Source: Microbacterium rhizosphaerae
GTDB taxonomy: Bacteria; Actinomycetota; Actinomycetes; Actinomycetales; Microbacteriaceae
Direction: 5' to 3'
Assembly: GCF_034120055.1 (NCBI RefSeq)
Contig: NZ_CP139368.1
Span: 3,038,001 to 3,102,000, forward strand
Length of the DNA: 64,000 bases
Every line of letters starts with the position of its first letter. Within the stretch, counting starts at the first letter, position 1. The position numbers were made by a program, and so were the translations under genes. The notes beneath the pieces are model-generated. The model saw nothing but the letters and a program-made list of their open reading frames with translations, did not search any database and was not told the origin of the DNA. Positions 1 to 9,265 of this stretch are shown here, one piece after another.

Positions 1-141
1 CGGGATGCGGGCGAGCACGGCGGCGAGGGCAGGATCGGATGCCACGGCCGCCGCCCAGGCGGCATACAGCGCGGAGCGCCCCGGCGCCTCGTCGCGGGCG
101 AACCGCGCATACCGTTCGGCGACCGCATCCACCTCGCTCAT
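1..141 (-). CDS. DUF2332 family protein, N-terminal fragment
   Basis: Only the first 47 codons lie in the window; the gene runs off the left edge. The visible peptide starts MSEVDAVAERYARFARDEAP and continues with an alanine-rich helix ending AAVLARIP, which matches the typical start of DUF2332 proteins (a helical YxxFAxxEAxGxSPLY-like segment). I chose the ATG at 141 over the in-frame ATG nine bases upstream because GGAGA sits a few bases before it. The function of DUF2332 is not known to me. The call rests on a short fragment, so confidence is moderate. Confidence 0.6.
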   Translation of the reverse strand, partial: MSEVDAVAERYARFARDEAPGRSALYAAWAAAVASDPALAAVLARIP

Positions 142-246
142 CGTCTCCATTCTCGCGGCAGCGCGCGCGGCGTCGAGCACGCGGCGGGATTCTCGGAACA
201 CTCCCCGGCCGGCTCGGGTTGAATGGCTATGGCTGAAGGGATTGCC

Positions 247-648
247 ATGACCTACGACGTGACCAAGTCCGACGCGCAGTGGCGCGAGGAGCTCTCACCT
301 GAGCAGTTCGCGGTGCTGCGCGAGGCGGCGACCGAGCGCCCGTGGACCGGGGAGCTGCTCGACGAGAGCCGCGACGGCTTCTACACCTGCGCCGCCTGCG
401 GCGCCGAGCTCTTCCAGAGCGGGACGAAGTTCGACTCGCACTGCGGGTGGCCGAGCTTCTACGAGTCGGTGCGGCCGGAGGCCGTCGAACTCATCGAGGA
501 CCGCACCCACGGGATGACGCGCACCGAGGTGCGCTGCGCGAACTGCGGCTCGCACCTGGGCCACGTGTTCCCCGACGGGTTCGGCACGCCCACCGGCGAC
601 CGGTACTGCATGAACTCCCTCGCCCTCGAGTTCACGCCCGAGTCGTGA
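247..648 (+). CDS. msrB: peptide-methionine (R)-S-oxide reductase MsrB
   Basis: MsrB reduces the R-epimer of methionine sulfoxide in proteins using thioredoxin, repairing oxidative damage in the cytoplasm. The 133-residue protein has the usual family length. Two CxxC pairs (CAAC and CANC) should bind the structural zinc, HCGWPSFYESV is the family core, and GDRYCMNSLAL carries the C-terminal catalytic cysteine. I start at ATG 247, preceded by GAAGGG; the in-frame ATG at 223 would add eight residues not expected in the family. The stop overlaps the GTG of the following nitroreductase by four bases, so the two are probably translationally coupled and may form a small redox-repair operon. Confidence 0.93.
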   Translation: MTYDVTKSDAQWREELSPEQFAVLREAATERPWTGELLDESRDGFYTCAACGAELFQSGTKFDSHCGWPSFYESVRPEAVELIEDRTHGMTRTEVRCANCGSHLGHVFPDGFGTPTGDRYCMNSLALEFTPES

Positions 649-1214
649 CGCACCCCGCTCCCGCGGCCCGCGTCGGCGCCCCGGCCCTCGACGCGGTGCG
701 GGAGCGTCGTTCGTGGTCCAAGGTGACCGACGACGCGCCCAGCCATGCGCAGCTCGTCGAGTTCGTGGCCGCCGCCGGAAGGGTCGCGGATCACTCGTCG
801 CTCGCCCCGTGGCGGCTCATCGAGCTGCGCGGCGACGACCGCGAGCGCCTCGGCCGTGCGATCAGCACGGCGAACGGAGAGGGCGGCTCCTCTCCCAAGC
901 CGCTGCGCGCGCCGCTGCTCATCGCGGTCGTGGCGAGTTTCCGCAAGAGCGACAAGGTGCCGCGCTGGGAGCAGGAGGCCGTGGCTGCGGGTGTCGCGCA
1001 CACGCTCAGCCTGCTGCTCGACGAGGCGGGGTGGGGTGTCATCTGGCGCACCGGCCACTACACGCGCGCGAAGGCTGTCGCCGAGGCGCACGGCCTGCGC
1101 AAGAGCGAGCGTCTCCTGGGCTGGCTGTACGTCGGCGGCAAGCCCGAGCGGGATCGTCCCGCGCGTCGGACGCCGGTGGATGCCGAGTCCCACCTCTCCC
1201 GCATGCCGCGTTGA
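645..1214 (+). CDS. nitroreductase family flavoprotein
   Basis: A 189-residue protein of the small nitroreductase (FMN-binding) family. These enzymes reduce nitro groups, quinones or flavins with NAD(P)H, and the natural substrate is usually unknown. The family N-terminus is visible as AVRERRSWSKV followed by DHSSLAPWRLIEL, the region that contacts FMN; later come a hydrophobic strand with LLIAVVASF and a C-terminal segment GWGVIWRTGHYTR and ERLLGWLYVGGKP typical of nitroreductases. The start is GTG 645, which shares four bases with the msrB stop. No separate ribosome-binding site is obvious, in line with coupled translation. A strong hairpin follows 22 bases after the stop. Confidence 0.85.
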   Translation: MTHPAPAARVGAPALDAVRERRSWSKVTDDAPSHAQLVEFVAAAGRVADHSSLAPWRLIELRGDDRERLGRAISTANGEGGSSPKPLRAPLLIAVVASFRKSDKVPRWEQEAVAAGVAHTLSLLLDEAGWGVIWRTGHYTRAKAVAEAHGLRKSERLLGWLYVGGKPERDRPARRTPVDAESHLSRMPR

Positions 1215-1235
1215 GGCCGCGCGGCGGCTGACGGC

Positions 1236-1264
1236 GAGAGCCCGGCCTGGGCGACCGGGCTCTC
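1236..1264. terminator. hairpin between converging genes
   Basis: GAGAGCCCGG (1236-1245) is perfectly complementary to CCGGGCTCTC (1255-1264), with a 9-base loop. It sits between the nitroreductase stop and the aceE stop and could serve both strands. No T-run follows, which is common in such GC-rich genomes. Confidence 0.6.
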
Positions 1265-1269
1265 CCGGC

Positions 1270-4011
1270 TCAGGAGTCGCCGCCTGCCGTGCCGGTCGTC
1301 CCCGCCGTGACATCGAGCAGCCGATAGCGCTGGGCGGCCCGGGCCGGCGCATCCACCGGCACGTCGCCCCGCCGCGCGAGCAGCTGGAGCGTGCGGACCA
1401 CGATCGACTGCACATCGATCTTGAAGTGCCGGCGAGCGGCGGCGCGCGTGTCCGAGAACCCGAAGCCGTCGGCGCCGAGCGACGCGAAGTCGTTCGGCAC
1501 GAACTGCCGGATCTGGTCGGGCACCGCGTGCATGTAGTCGCTGACGGCGACGATCGGCCCGTGCGAGCCCGCGAGCCGCTCGGCGACGAACGGCGGGCGC
1601 GCGGGCCGCTCCGGGTGGAGGAAGGCCTCCTCCTCGGCCGCGATGCCGTCGCGGCGCAGCTCGGTCCAGGACGTGACCGACCACACGTCGGCATCCACGC
1701 CCCACTCCTCGGCGAGGATGCGGCGCGCCTCGATCGCCCACGGGACCGCGACCCCGGAGGCGAGGAGGTGCGCCGCGATGCCGCTTCCGGTGCGGTCGAC
1801 GATCCGATGGATGCCGCGCACGATGCCTTCCACGTCGACCCCCTCCGGCTCGGCCGGCTGCACGATCGGCTCGTTGTAGAGCGTGAGGTAGTACATGACG
1901 TTCGGATCGGGATGCTCGCCCCCGTACATGCGCTCGAGGCCCGAACGCACGATGTGCCCGATCTCGTACCCGTACGCGGGGTCGTAGGTCACCACGGCCG
2001 GGTTGGTCGAGGCGAGCAGCGGCGAGTGCCCGTCCGCGTGCTGCAGCCCCTCGCCGGTCAGCGTGGTACGACCCGCCGTCGCACCGATGATGAATCCGCG
2101 GGTCATCTGGTCGGCCGCCGCCCAGAACGAGTCGCCGGTGCGCTGGAAGCCGAACATCGAGTAGAAGACGTAGACCGGGATCAGCGGCTCGCCGTGCGTC
2201 GCATACGCCGTGCCGGTCGAGGTGAAGGCCGCCACCGAGCCCGCCTCGTTGATGCCCGCGTGCAGGATCTGGCCCGCCGCGCTCTCCTTGTACGCGAGGA
2301 GCAGTTCGCGGTCGACGGACGTGTAGTTCTGGCCGTTCGGGTTGTAGATCCGCGCCGTCGGGAAGAACGAGTCCATCCCGAACGTCCGGGCCTCGTCGGG
2401 GATGATGGGCACGATCCGCGGGCCGATCCCGTGCGGGTCCCGTGCCCCGTCGCGCATGAGGTCGCGCAGCAGGCGCACGAACGCCATGGTGGTGGCCGCC
2501 TGCTGGGTGCCCGAGCCGCGACGCGCCACGTGGTACGCGGCATCCCCCGGCAGCGTCAGCGGGGTGTGCGTCGCGCGTCGCGAGGGCACCGCACCGCCGA
2601 GTGCGCGCCGCCGGTCGAGCAAGTAGCGGATCTCCGGCGCATCGGAACCGGGGTGGAAGTACGGCGGCCGGTACGGGTCGGCCTCGAGCTGGGCATCCGT
2701 GACCGGGATGCGGAGCAGATCGCGGAACGCCTTGAGGTCGTCGAGCGTCAGCTTCTTCATCTGGTGCGTCGCGTTGCGCGCCTCGAAGTTCGCACCCAGG
2801 CCGTAGCCCTTCACCGTCTTGACCAGGACGACGGTCGGCTGTCCTTCGTGCTCGGTCGCCGCCTTGTACGCCGCGTAGACCTTGCGGTAGTCGTGGCCGC
2901 CGCGCTTCAGGTTCCAGATCCGCTCATCGCTGTACCCGGCCACGAGCGCGGCGGTCTGCGGCGTGCGGCCGAAGAAGTTCTCCCGGATGAACGCCCCCGA
3001 TTCGGCCTTGAACGTCTGGTAGTCGCCATCCGGGGTCGCGTTCATGAGGTCGACGAGCGCGCCGTCGCGATCGCGACCGAGCAGGTCGTCCCATTCGCGG
3101 CCCCACACGACTTTGATGACGTTCCACCCCGCACCGCGGAAGAACGCCTCGAGCTCCTGCATGATCTTCCCGTTGCCGCGCACCGGCCCGTCGAGACGCT
3201 GCAGGTTGCAGTTGATCACGAACGTCAGGTTGTCGAGCCGGTCGTTGGCCGCGAGCTGCAGCAGGCCGCGGCTCTCCGGTTCGTCCATCTCGCCATCGCC
3301 GAGGAACGCCCACACGTGCTGGTCGGAGGTGTCTTTGATGCCGCGGTTGTGCAGGTACCGGTTCGTCTGGGCCTGGTGGATCGCGTTCATCGGCCCGATG
3401 CCCATCGAGACGGTCGGAAACTCCCAGAACTGCGGCATGAGACGCGGATGCGGGTACGACGAGAGAGCGTGCCCCTCCTTGGACTTCTCCTGGCGGAAGC
3501 CGTCCAAGTCCTGCTCGGTCAGCCGGCCCTCGAGGAACGCCCGCGCGTACATGCCGGGCGACGCGTGCCCCTGGAAGAAGACCTGGTCGCCGCCGCCCGG
3601 GTGGTCCTTGCCGCGGAAGAAGTGGTTGAACCCGACCTCGTAGAGCGTGGCGGCGCCGGCGAAGGTCGAGATGTGGCCGCCGACGCCGATGTCGGGGCGC
3701 TGCGCGCGATGGACCATCACGGCGGCGTTCCACCGCATCCATGCCCGGTACCGGCGCTCGACCTGCTCGTCGCCCGGGAACTCCGGCTCCTGGTCGACCG
3801 GGATGGTGTTCACGTAGTCCGTCGTCGTCGCCATGGGCAGTCCGACGCTGCGGGCGCTCGCCCGCTGCATGACGCGGCGCACGATGTACTGCGCGCGCTG
3901 CGTCCCGTGGGCGTCGATCAGCTGGTCGAGGGACTCGGTCCACTCCGCGGTCTCGGCGGGGTCGATGTCGGGTCCGTCGACCGTCACGCCCGGCGTCTCG
4001 GCGAGGTTCAT
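1270..4011 (-). CDS. aceE: pyruvate dehydrogenase E1 component, homodimeric type
   Basis: AceE (EC 1.2.4.1) decarboxylates pyruvate with thiamine diphosphate and passes the acetyl group to the lipoyl domains of E2, feeding acetyl-CoA to the TCA cycle. The 913-residue length matches the single-chain actinobacterial/enterobacterial type rather than the split alpha/beta type. The ThDP motif appears as [10 protein letters not shown] followed about 25 residues later by [17 protein letters not shown]; other family landmarks are [22 protein letters not shown] near residue 110 and HADGHS about two thirds along. I start at ATG 4011 (MNLAETPGV) because AAGGAG lies eight bases upstream; a longer in-frame start lacks such a site. 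E2 and E3 are not in the window. Confidence 0.95.
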   Translation of the reverse strand: MNLAETPGVTVDGPDIDPAETAEWTESLDQLIDAHGTQRAQYIVRRVMQRASARSVGLPMATTTDYVNTIPVDQEPEFPGDEQVERRYRAWMRWNAAVMVHRAQRPDIGVGGHISTFAGAATLYEVGFNHFFRGKDHPGGGDQVFFQGHASPGMYARAFLEGRLTEQDLDGFRQEKSKEGHALSSYPHPRLMPQFWEFPTVSMGIGPMNAIHQAQTNRYLHNRGIKDTSDQHVWAFLGDGEMDEPESRGLLQLAANDRLDNLTFVINCNLQRLDGPVRGNGKIMQELEAFFRGAGWNVIKVVWGREWDDLLGRDRDGALVDLMNATPDGDYQTFKAESGAFIRENFFGRTPQTAALVAGYSDERIWNLKRGGHDYRKVYAAYKAATEHEGQPTVVLVKTVKGYGLGANFEARNATHQMKKLTLDDLKAFRDLLRIPVTDAQLEADPYRPPYFHPGSDAPEIRYLLDRRRALGGAVPSRRATHTPLTLPGDAAYHVARRGSGTQQAATTMAFVRLLRDLMRDGARDPHGIGPRIVPIIPDEARTFGMDSFFPTARIYNPNGQNYTSVDRELLLAYKESAAGQILHAGINEAGSVAAFTSTGTAYATHGEPLIPVYVFYSMFGFQRTGDSFWAAADQMTRGFIIGATAGRTTLTGEGLQHADGHSPLLASTNPAVVTYDPAYGYEIGHIVRSGLERMYGGEHPDPNVMYYLTLYNEPIVQPAEPEGVDVEGIVRGIHRIVDRTGSGIAAHLLASGVAVPWAIEARRILAEEWGVDADVWSVTSWTELRRDGIAAEEEAFLHPERPARPPFVAERLAGSHGPIVAVSDYMHAVPDQIRQFVPNDFASLGADGFGFSDTRAAARRHFKIDVQSIVVRTLQLLARRGDVPVDAPARAAQRYRLLDVTAGTTGTAGGDS

Positions 4012-4068
4012 GGATGCTCCTTCTCGTACGACGCGGGCGGCCGGCAGGCGGCGCCCGACTCGATTCAT

Positions 4069-4102
4069 GCGTCGGGGGCGGCCGCGCGGCCGCCCCCGAC
4101 GC
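4069..4102 (-). terminator. strong hairpin after the nucleobase permease
   Basis: A perfect 16-bp stem with arms GCGTCGGGGGCGGCCG (4069-4084) and its complement (4087-4102), separated by two bases. It lies ten bases past the permease stop and upstream of the aceE start, so it most likely ends the permease transcript. Confidence 0.75.
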
Positions 4103-4111
4103 TCGACATGC

Positions 4112-5659
4112 TCAGGGCTGCGACCGGCCGTTCTGCTTGTGCGCGGCGGCGCGCGCCGGGCTGATGGTCGGCATCGAGCCCGTGGGGACGATGGTGATCT
4201 CCTGCCCGTCCCTGGCGAAGAGCTTGCCGCCGACGTAGTAGTCCCCGTCCTCGAGGGCTTCCAGCTCCTCCTCGCGGACGAGCCGTGGTGGGCCCGCGAC
4301 GAACACGGACTGGTCCTTCGAGTTTCCCGCGGTGATGTGGTTGAACAGGATGTTCAGAAGGATGGCGACGACGGCCGTCGAGCTGATGCCCGAATGGAAG
4401 ATGGTCGAGAACCAGTCCGGGAAGTCGTGGTAGAACAGCGGCGCCACGACCGGCAGCAGGCCGACACCGAGGGAGGCCGCCACGATGATGAGGTTCATGT
4501 TGTCGCGGTATTCGACCTTGGAGAGGGTGCGGATGCCGCTCGCCGCGACGGTGCCGAACAGGACGATGCCCGCTCCGCCGAGGACCGACATCGGGACGGC
4601 CGCGACCACCCGCCCGAGGATCGGCAGCAGGCCGAGGATGACGAGGATCGCACCGCCGGCCGTCACCACGAACCGGCTCTTCACCTTCGTGATCGCGACG
4701 AGCCCGACGTTCTGCGCGAACGCGCTCTGCGAGAACGAGTTGAAGACCGGCGAGACGATGCTCGAGAGCATGTCGGCGCGCAGGCCGTTGCCGATGCGGC
4801 GCGCGTCGACCTTGGCGCCGACGATCTCACCGACCGCGAGGACGTCGGCGGTGGTCTCGGTCAGGATGACGAGGACGACGATGAACATCGACACGATCGC
4901 CGGGAGGCTGAAGGTCGGCAGGCCGAACGCGAACGGGGTCGGAAAGGCGAAGATCGGGCCCGCCCCGACCTTCGAGAAGTCCGCCATGCCGAGCGGAACG
5001 GCGATGAGCGTGCCGATCACGATCGAGAGCAGCACGGACAGGCGCGAGATCGCGGCGTTGCCCACCTTGCTCAGCAGCAGCACGATCAGCAGTGTCAGGA
5101 ACGCCAGCCCGATGTTCGCCATGCTGCCGTAGTCGGGCGCCTTGGCGTTGCCGCCCATCGCCCAGTTCGCGGCGACCGGGATGAGCGAGAGGCCGATCAT
5201 CGTGATGACCGAGCCCGTCACGACGGGCGGGAAGAACCTGATGATCTTGGAGAAGATCGGGGTGATCAGAAGACCGATGGCCGCGGAGACCATCACCGCG
5301 CCGAAGACCGCCTGGATGCCGCCGCCCCCGAGGACGATCGAGACCATCGTCGCGACGCCCGCGAACGAGACGCCCTGGACCAGCGGCAGCTGGGCGCCGA
5401 AGAAGGGGATGCCGATCGTCTGCAGCAGCGTCGCGAGACCGCCCACGAACAGGCACGCGGCGATCAGGAGTCCGATCTCGCCCGACGTCATGCCCGCCGC
5501 GGCGCCGATGATGAGCGGCGGGGCGATGATGCCCCCGTACATCGTCAGGACGTGCTGGAGCCCGAAGGCGATGGAGGTGCCGATGGGCAGCCTCTCGTCT
5601 TCGGGGCGGCGCTCCTTCGGCGCTTTCATCTGTGCCGCTTTCTTGCGCGCAGCCCTCAT
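4112..5659 (-). CDS. NCS2-family nucleobase permease, probably xanthine/uric acid
   Basis: A 515-residue inner-membrane protein of the nucleobase:cation symporter-2 (NAT/NCS2) family with about 12-14 hydrophobic segments. The family signature in TM10 is present as [14 protein letters not shown], matching Q-N-x-G-x4-T-x3-S-R, and the N-terminal block [20 protein letters not shown] is typical of xanthine/urate members such as PbuX/PucJ rather than uracil carriers. Substrate assignment is by similarity only. The start is ATG 5659 behind GAGGAGG; an upstream in-frame start has no such site. The gene diverges from an SDR gene, and the shared promoter region contains the palindrome AGGTATACCT. A 16-bp terminator hairpin follows. 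Confidence 0.85.
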   Translation of the reverse strand: MRAARKKAAQMKAPKERRPEDERLPIGTSIAFGLQHVLTMYGGIIAPPLIIGAAAGMTSGEIGLLIAACLFVGGLATLLQTIGIPFFGAQLPLVQGVSFAGVATMVSIVLGGGGIQAVFGAVMVSAAIGLLITPIFSKIIRFFPPVVTGSVITMIGLSLIPVAANWAMGGNAKAPDYGSMANIGLAFLTLLIVLLLSKVGNAAISRLSVLLSIVIGTLIAVPLGMADFSKVGAGPIFAFPTPFAFGLPTFSLPAIVSMFIVVLVILTETTADVLAVGEIVGAKVDARRIGNGLRADMLSSIVSPVFNSFSQSAFAQNVGLVAITKVKSRFVVTAGGAILVILGLLPILGRVVAAVPMSVLGGAGIVLFGTVAASGIRTLSKVEYRDNMNLIIVAASLGVGLLPVVAPLFYHDFPDWFSTIFHSGISSTAVVAILLNILFNHITAGNSKDQSVFVAGPPRLVREEELEALEDGDYYVGGKLFARDGQEITIVPTGSMPTISPARAAAHKQNGRSQP

Positions 5660-5753
5660 TGCAGACCTCCTCGTCAGCAGAACGGTGATCCGTTGTTCGG
5701 TCATATCGCATGGCGGAAGTTTCTTTCCGTTTCGTGATCTCAGGATGTCGTTT

Positions 5754-5763
5754 AGGTATACCT
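5754..5763. promoter_or_regulatory. palindrome AGGTATACCT in the divergent promoter
   Basis: A perfect 10-bp palindrome between the permease and SDR starts. It lies just downstream of a TTGACA-like -35 of the permease (5767-5772, minus strand), and its TATACC could be the -10 of the SDR promoter. That position suits an operator for a repressor acting on both genes. The heptamer GTATACC recurs upstream of the CitE-like gene at 7521-7527. No regulator is encoded nearby. Confidence 0.4.
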
Positions 5764-5794
5764 TTTGTCAAGAGGTTGATGCAGAGGAGTCCGA

Positions 5795-6553
5795 ATGACA
5801 CGCGTTGAACCACCCCGCACGGCGGTCGTGACCGGCGCCGGTACAGGCATCGGACGCGCGACGGCGCGGGCGTTCCTCGATGCCGGCTGGGCCGTCGCCT
5901 TGGCCGGCCGCACGCTCGGAACGCTGATCGAGGCCGGGGCGCAGCATCCGCTCGCCCTCCCCGTCGTCGCGGACGTGACGGATGCCGACTCCGTGCGCGC
6001 CCTGTTCGCCGCCGTCGTCGAGCGCTTCGGGCGGGTCGACGTCGTCTTCAACAACGCCGGTGTCCCCGGACCCGCGGGCGCCGTCGACGAGATCGACCTC
6101 GTCGAGTGGGAGCGCACCATGGCGGTCAACGTCACCGGCGCGATGCGGGTGGCCGCCGAGGCGGTGCGCACGATGAAGGCGCAGACGCCGCAGGGAGGCC
6201 GCATCCTGAACAACGGCTCGATCGCCGCCCACCGTCCGCGCCCGCGGACGGTCGCGTATGCCGTCTCCAAGCACGCGATGACCGGGCTGACGCGGTCGAT
6301 CGCGCTCGACGGGCGGCCGTTCGGCATCACGTGCGGACAGATCGACATCGGGAACGCGGCGACCGACCTGCTCGCGGACCTCGGCGAGGGCCGCGGCTTC
6401 ACGCAGCCCGACGGCATCATCCGTCCCGAGCCCGTGTTCGACGTCGCCGACGCGGCGCGCGCGGTCGTCCTGATGGCCGAGCTGCCACCCGACGCCGTGA
6501 TCGGATCATTGACGATCACCGCGGCCGGCATGCCCTTCGACGGACGCGGCTGA
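5795..6553 (+). CDS. short-chain dehydrogenase/reductase
   Basis: A 252-residue classical SDR, expected to oxidise or reduce a hydroxyl/keto group using NAD(P). The cofactor motif TGxxxGxG is TGAGTGIG near residue 14, NNAG follows at about residue 87, and the catalytic pair is YAVSK near residue 155 with a serine in the preceding NNGSIAAH. The substrate cannot be read from sequence. ATG 5795 has GAGGAG seven bases upstream. The gene diverges from the nucleobase permease and converges on the CitE-like gene with 14 bases between stops. All three may share a regulator if the GTATACC motifs are functional. Confidence 0.9.
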   Translation: MTRVEPPRTAVVTGAGTGIGRATARAFLDAGWAVALAGRTLGTLIEAGAQHPLALPVVADVTDADSVRALFAAVVERFGRVDVVFNNAGVPGPAGAVDEIDLVEWERTMAVNVTGAMRVAAEAVRTMKAQTPQGGRILNNGSIAAHRPRPRTVAYAVSKHAMTGLTRSIALDGRPFGITCGQIDIGNAATDLLADLGEGRGFTQPDGIIRPEPVFDVADAARAVVLMAELPPDAVIGSLTITAAGMPFDGRG

Positions 6554-6567
6554 GCCGGCGCATCGGG

Positions 6568-7485
6568 TCAGCTCGGGTGCACCCCGAACGCCACCGCGAG
6601 CTTCTCGATCTTCTGCGCGCGGCCGAGGCGCGGCAGGTCGCTGCCGTCGCGAACCACGCGGCCGCGGCTCTCGAAGTCGGCGAGGAAGTCGAGCGCCCAC
6701 GCGACCTCGCTCGGGGTCGGGCTGATGACCTCGTTGATGACGGGCGCCTGCTCCGCCGCGAGGCAGAGCTTGCCGGTCATGCCCATCGAGACCGTGATCG
6801 CGGAGTGCTCGCGCAGCGTGGGCATGCTGTTGCCGACGGTCGGCCCGTCGATGGGTCCGGGAAGGCCACCGACGCGGCTCGCGATGACGAGGCGTGCGCG
6901 CGGGTACGCCATGGCCTCGGCGTCGGCGCTCATGCCCGTGTCCCGGCGGAAGTCGCCGCTGCCGAACGCGAGGCGGAAGGAGCCGCGCGCCTTGGCGATG
7001 TGCGCCGCGTCCTCCATGCCCACCGCGGACTCGATGAGGGCGACGACGGGCACGGTGCCGCCGAGACGGTCGAAGGACGAGGTGACCTGGTCGGGCGTCT
7101 CGGTCTTGGCGAGCATGATGCCGAGCAGGGTCGGGATGCCGGCGAGCACGGCGAGGTCGTCGCTCCAGAACGGGCTCGCCACGTCGTTGACGCGGACCCA
7201 CGCCCGGCCGCCGCCGCGCAGCCAATCGGCGACATCCTGGCGGGCCTGGGGCTTGTTGGAGGGGTCGACCGCGTCCTCGATGTCGAGCACGACGGCATCG
7301 GCGCGGGAGGCCGCATTCTCGTCGAACAGGTCGACGCGCGTACCGGGCACGAGCAGCCAGGAGCGGGCGATCGCGGGGTCGACCGGCCGGTGCGCCGCCA
7401 TCTGCCGTGCCGCGGTGACGAGCGTCCGCCCGTCGTCGGAGCTGTCGAGGCTCTCGGGGCCGCTGCCGTAGGGGTCTGCCGACAT
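6568..7485 (-). CDS. CitE-like HpcH/HpaI aldolase/lyase family protein
   Basis: A 305-residue protein of the CitE/malyl-CoA lyase branch of the HpcH/HpaI family, which cleaves or forms C-C bonds of acyl-CoA or keto-acid substrates in a Mg-dependent TIM barrel. Landmarks: SWLLVPGTRVDLFDENAAS (substrate loop), VVLDIEDAVDPSNK (metal-binding acid), WVRVND, and VALIESAVGME followed by FGSGDFRRDTG. Citrate lyase alpha and gamma subunits are absent, so this is a stand-alone member of unknown substrate, not a citrate lyase beta chain. ATG 7485 was chosen over the adjacent GTG at 7488; the ribosome-binding site (AGAAG) is weak. An inverted repeat ATACCG-N5-CGGTAT lies upstream. Confidence 0.85.
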   Translation of the reverse strand: MSADPYGSGPESLDSSDDGRTLVTAARQMAAHRPVDPAIARSWLLVPGTRVDLFDENAASRADAVVLDIEDAVDPSNKPQARQDVADWLRGGGRAWVRVNDVASPFWSDDLAVLAGIPTLLGIMLAKTETPDQVTSSFDRLGGTVPVVALIESAVGMEDAAHIAKARGSFRLAFGSGDFRRDTGMSADAEAMAYPRARLVIASRVGGLPGPIDGPTVGNSMPTLREHSAITVSMGMTGKLCLAAEQAPVINEVISPTPSEVAWALDFLADFESRGRVVRDGSDLPRLGRAQKIEKLAVAFGVHPS

Positions 7486-7522
7486 CACGCACTTCTTCCG
7501 TCTGATGGAATAAGAATTCTGT

Positions 7523-7539
7523 ATACCGGACTACGGTAT
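7523..7539. promoter_or_regulatory. inverted repeat ATACCG-N5-CGGTAT upstream of the CitE-like gene
   Basis: Perfect 6-bp arms separated by five bases, 38 bases before the CitE-like start. The size resembles operators of dimeric HTH repressors such as GntR-family proteins. The left part, GTATACC (7521-7527), also occurs in the divergent permease/SDR promoter. Operator function is an inference. Confidence 0.4.
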
Positions 7540-7728
7540 CACCCGGCGGATTCCGGGAACAGGGCCCGGATCCCGTGGGTCGCGCGTCACCCGCAGGTCG
7601 CGCGCATCCATCCCCTCATCGCGCGACCGTCTGCCAGCCTAACGCGGGCACCCGGCGACACGAATCCCTGCACGTCATGCCTGGTATCCGTCGGGACGCC
7701 CGACCGTGCCGAGAGGGAGCAGCGGAGG

Positions 7729-7893
7729 TCAGTGGATGCCGAGAGCGGTCGGTCCGCCCGTGCCGCCCACGACCGGGAACTCGCGGCCGCACCGCACGCA
7801 CACCCACCCGCCTTCGACGTCGCGGAGCACGGTGTCGTCGTCCGGGCAGCGCGGGTGGACAGCCTCGCCGAGCTGCATGGGGGTGTCGAACAT
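7729..7893 (-). CDS. small zinc-ribbon-like protein
   Basis: A 54-residue protein starting MFDTPMQLGEAVHPRCPDDD. One cysteine in HPRCPDDD and a CVRCG pair later suggest a small metal-binding knuckle; the spacing C-x15-C-x2-C is incomplete for a four-cysteine ribbon unless the histidine contributes. GAGGGAGG lies about eight bases before ATG 7893, which is why I prefer this start to a longer frame. It stands alone in an otherwise non-coding stretch (7494-8054) before a tRNA. I do not know a function; the good ribosome-binding site and codon pattern argue that it is real. Confidence 0.55.
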   Translation of the reverse strand: MFDTPMQLGEAVHPRCPDDDTVLRDVEGGWVCVRCGREFPVVGGTGGPTALGIH

Positions 7894-8054
7894 CGCGGGG
7901 GCCTCCCTCGGCTTGTGTGGTTCCACTATGCGGGCGGTCGGACGACGGATGCGCCGCATGAGAGCACTCTCACCGAGCGCCGGGACACCGTCTCATCGGG
8001 ACCTCGGCCGCCGACGCTCTAGACTCGATCCTTGGAGTCCGGATTCCGGGCCTC

Positions 8055-8127
8055 GCCGACTTGGCGCAATTGGTAGCGCACCGTACTTGTAATACGGGGG
8101 TTACGGGTTCGAGTCCCGTAGTCGGCT
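8055..8127 (+). tRNA. tRNA-Thr (anticodon TGT)
   Basis: A 73-base cloverleaf: acceptor arm GCCGACT pairs with AGTCGGC at the 3' end, the anticodon stem CCGTA/TACGG encloses loop CTTGTAA with anticodon TGT, and the T arm is ACGGGTTCGAGTCCCGT. The CCA end is not encoded. A likely -10 element TAGACT lies at 8020-8025, about 30 bases upstream, the same hexamer as before the tRNA-Lys gene. Confidence 0.97.
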
Positions 8128-8161
8128 CTCACGCGGCGTCGACCGAGTCCCGTCGTCGCCT

Positions 8162-9115
8162 CTAGGGGGTAGCCGTCGGCGTGGGCGTCGGCGTCGGCAC
8201 CGTCGACTTGTAGTAGCTGTTGCTCGCGATCGTCAGCACGAACTGCGCGAACTCGGCCGGGTCGTCCAGCGCACCCATGTAGGGCGTGCCGTTCACGAGC
8301 ACGAGCGGCGTGCCGGTGAGGGAGACGCCCTTCGTGCCGGGAACGCCGGACACCGCGCGATCGGTCACGGTCTTGACCCACGCAGCGTAGTCCTCGTTCT
8401 GGATGCACGAGCGCACGGTCTTGGGATCGCTGGCCCCGGAGGCGGCCGCGAGGTCAGCGAGCGCCGCATCCGTCAGCCCGTCCGAGTCGGCGGACGGCTG
8501 CTTCACCAGCAGCTCGTTGGCGTACGCGAAGAAGGAATCCGGCGAGTGCGTCGCCACGCAGGCCGCGGCGCTCGCGGAGCGCAGGGAGTACTTGGTGCCG
8601 TTCGACTTCGCGGTCAGCATCGCGACCGGGTAGTACGTCAGTTTCGCGGCGTCCTCCGTGACCCACTTCTTGAGCTGCTGGACGTTGGCCACCTGGAACT
8701 GGCGCGCCCCGACCGAGAGGAAGTCGACGTAGACGCGGATATCGACCGGAGCCGCCGCGGAGGACGACGGCGTCGGCGTGGGCGTCGCCGGATCGGCTGC
8801 GGGAGAAGGCGTCGGGGTCGGCGTGGCGCCGGAGCCGACCTGGCCGACGGTGCTCGCGATTCCCGCCACGCTCGTGATGTGGAATCCGTCGTTGCTGAGG
8901 TTCTGCGGCTCGGCCTGCGGCTTGGCCGCGGTGGACGCGAACGCCCAGGTCACCGACGCCGCGAGGGCGCCGACGAGGATGACGATGCCGGCGACGATCC
9001 ATGCGCGCCGCGCGCGGCGTGCGCGCGCCTGCTGGGCCTGGACCTGCTGGGCCTTCTCGCGCACCGCCTCTCGGCGCTGGCTCGAGGGGGTGTTCGAAGA
9101 ACCGTCGCTCGACAT
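8162..9115 (-). CDS. membrane-anchored DsbA/thioredoxin-fold protein lacking the CxxC motif
   Basis: A 317-residue type II membrane protein: a charged, Gln/Arg-rich cytoplasmic tail (about 1-36), one membrane helix (AWIVAGIVILVGALAASVTWAF), a Pro/Thr-rich linker, and an extracytoplasmic DsbA-like domain. In actinobacterial relatives the first strand continues into a redox motif of the type DYLCPYCGQF; here the equivalent is VDFLSVGARQFQ with no cysteine. Two other cysteines remain (AAACVATH and RSCIQNED). The cis-proline loop region GTPLVLVNG is preserved. It is therefore probably a redox-inactive or structural paralogue, perhaps a chaperone. ATG 9115 follows AAGAGG. A Thr-Pro repeat ends the protein. 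Confidence 0.8.
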   Translation of the reverse strand: MSSDGSSNTPSSQRREAVREKAQQVQAQQARARRARRAWIVAGIVILVGALAASVTWAFASTAAKPQAEPQNLSNDGFHITSVAGIASTVGQVGSGATPTPTPSPAADPATPTPTPSSSAAAPVDIRVYVDFLSVGARQFQVANVQQLKKWVTEDAAKLTYYPVAMLTAKSNGTKYSLRSASAAACVATHSPDSFFAYANELLVKQPSADSDGLTDAALADLAAASGASDPKTVRSCIQNEDYAAWVKTVTDRAVSGVPGTKGVSLTGTPLVLVNGTPYMGALDDPAEFAQFVLTIASNSYYKSTVPTPTPTPTATP

Positions 9116-9265
9116 GAAACCTCTTGAGAATGCGGGCGCCGGGGCTGTCCCGGCGAGGGTCGCGCACGGGCAGGCGACCGACGTCGATGCTAGCCAGACA
9201 GGCTGAGAAATGCCCAGACGTCGTGTACGAGCAGCCCGCCGGTCGAGGCTCTCAGCCGGGCATGT

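Noticed and set aside
745..4164. A very long open frame of 1139 codons on the plus strand opposite aceE
   Set aside because: It is the mirror of aceE in GC-rich codons: Arg/Val/Asp-rich, with no domain and no ribosome-binding site. The aceE reading has full family motifs.
6568..7485. Citrate lyase beta subunit
   Set aside because: No citrate lyase alpha, gamma or accessory genes are nearby, so only a CitE-like assignment is justified.
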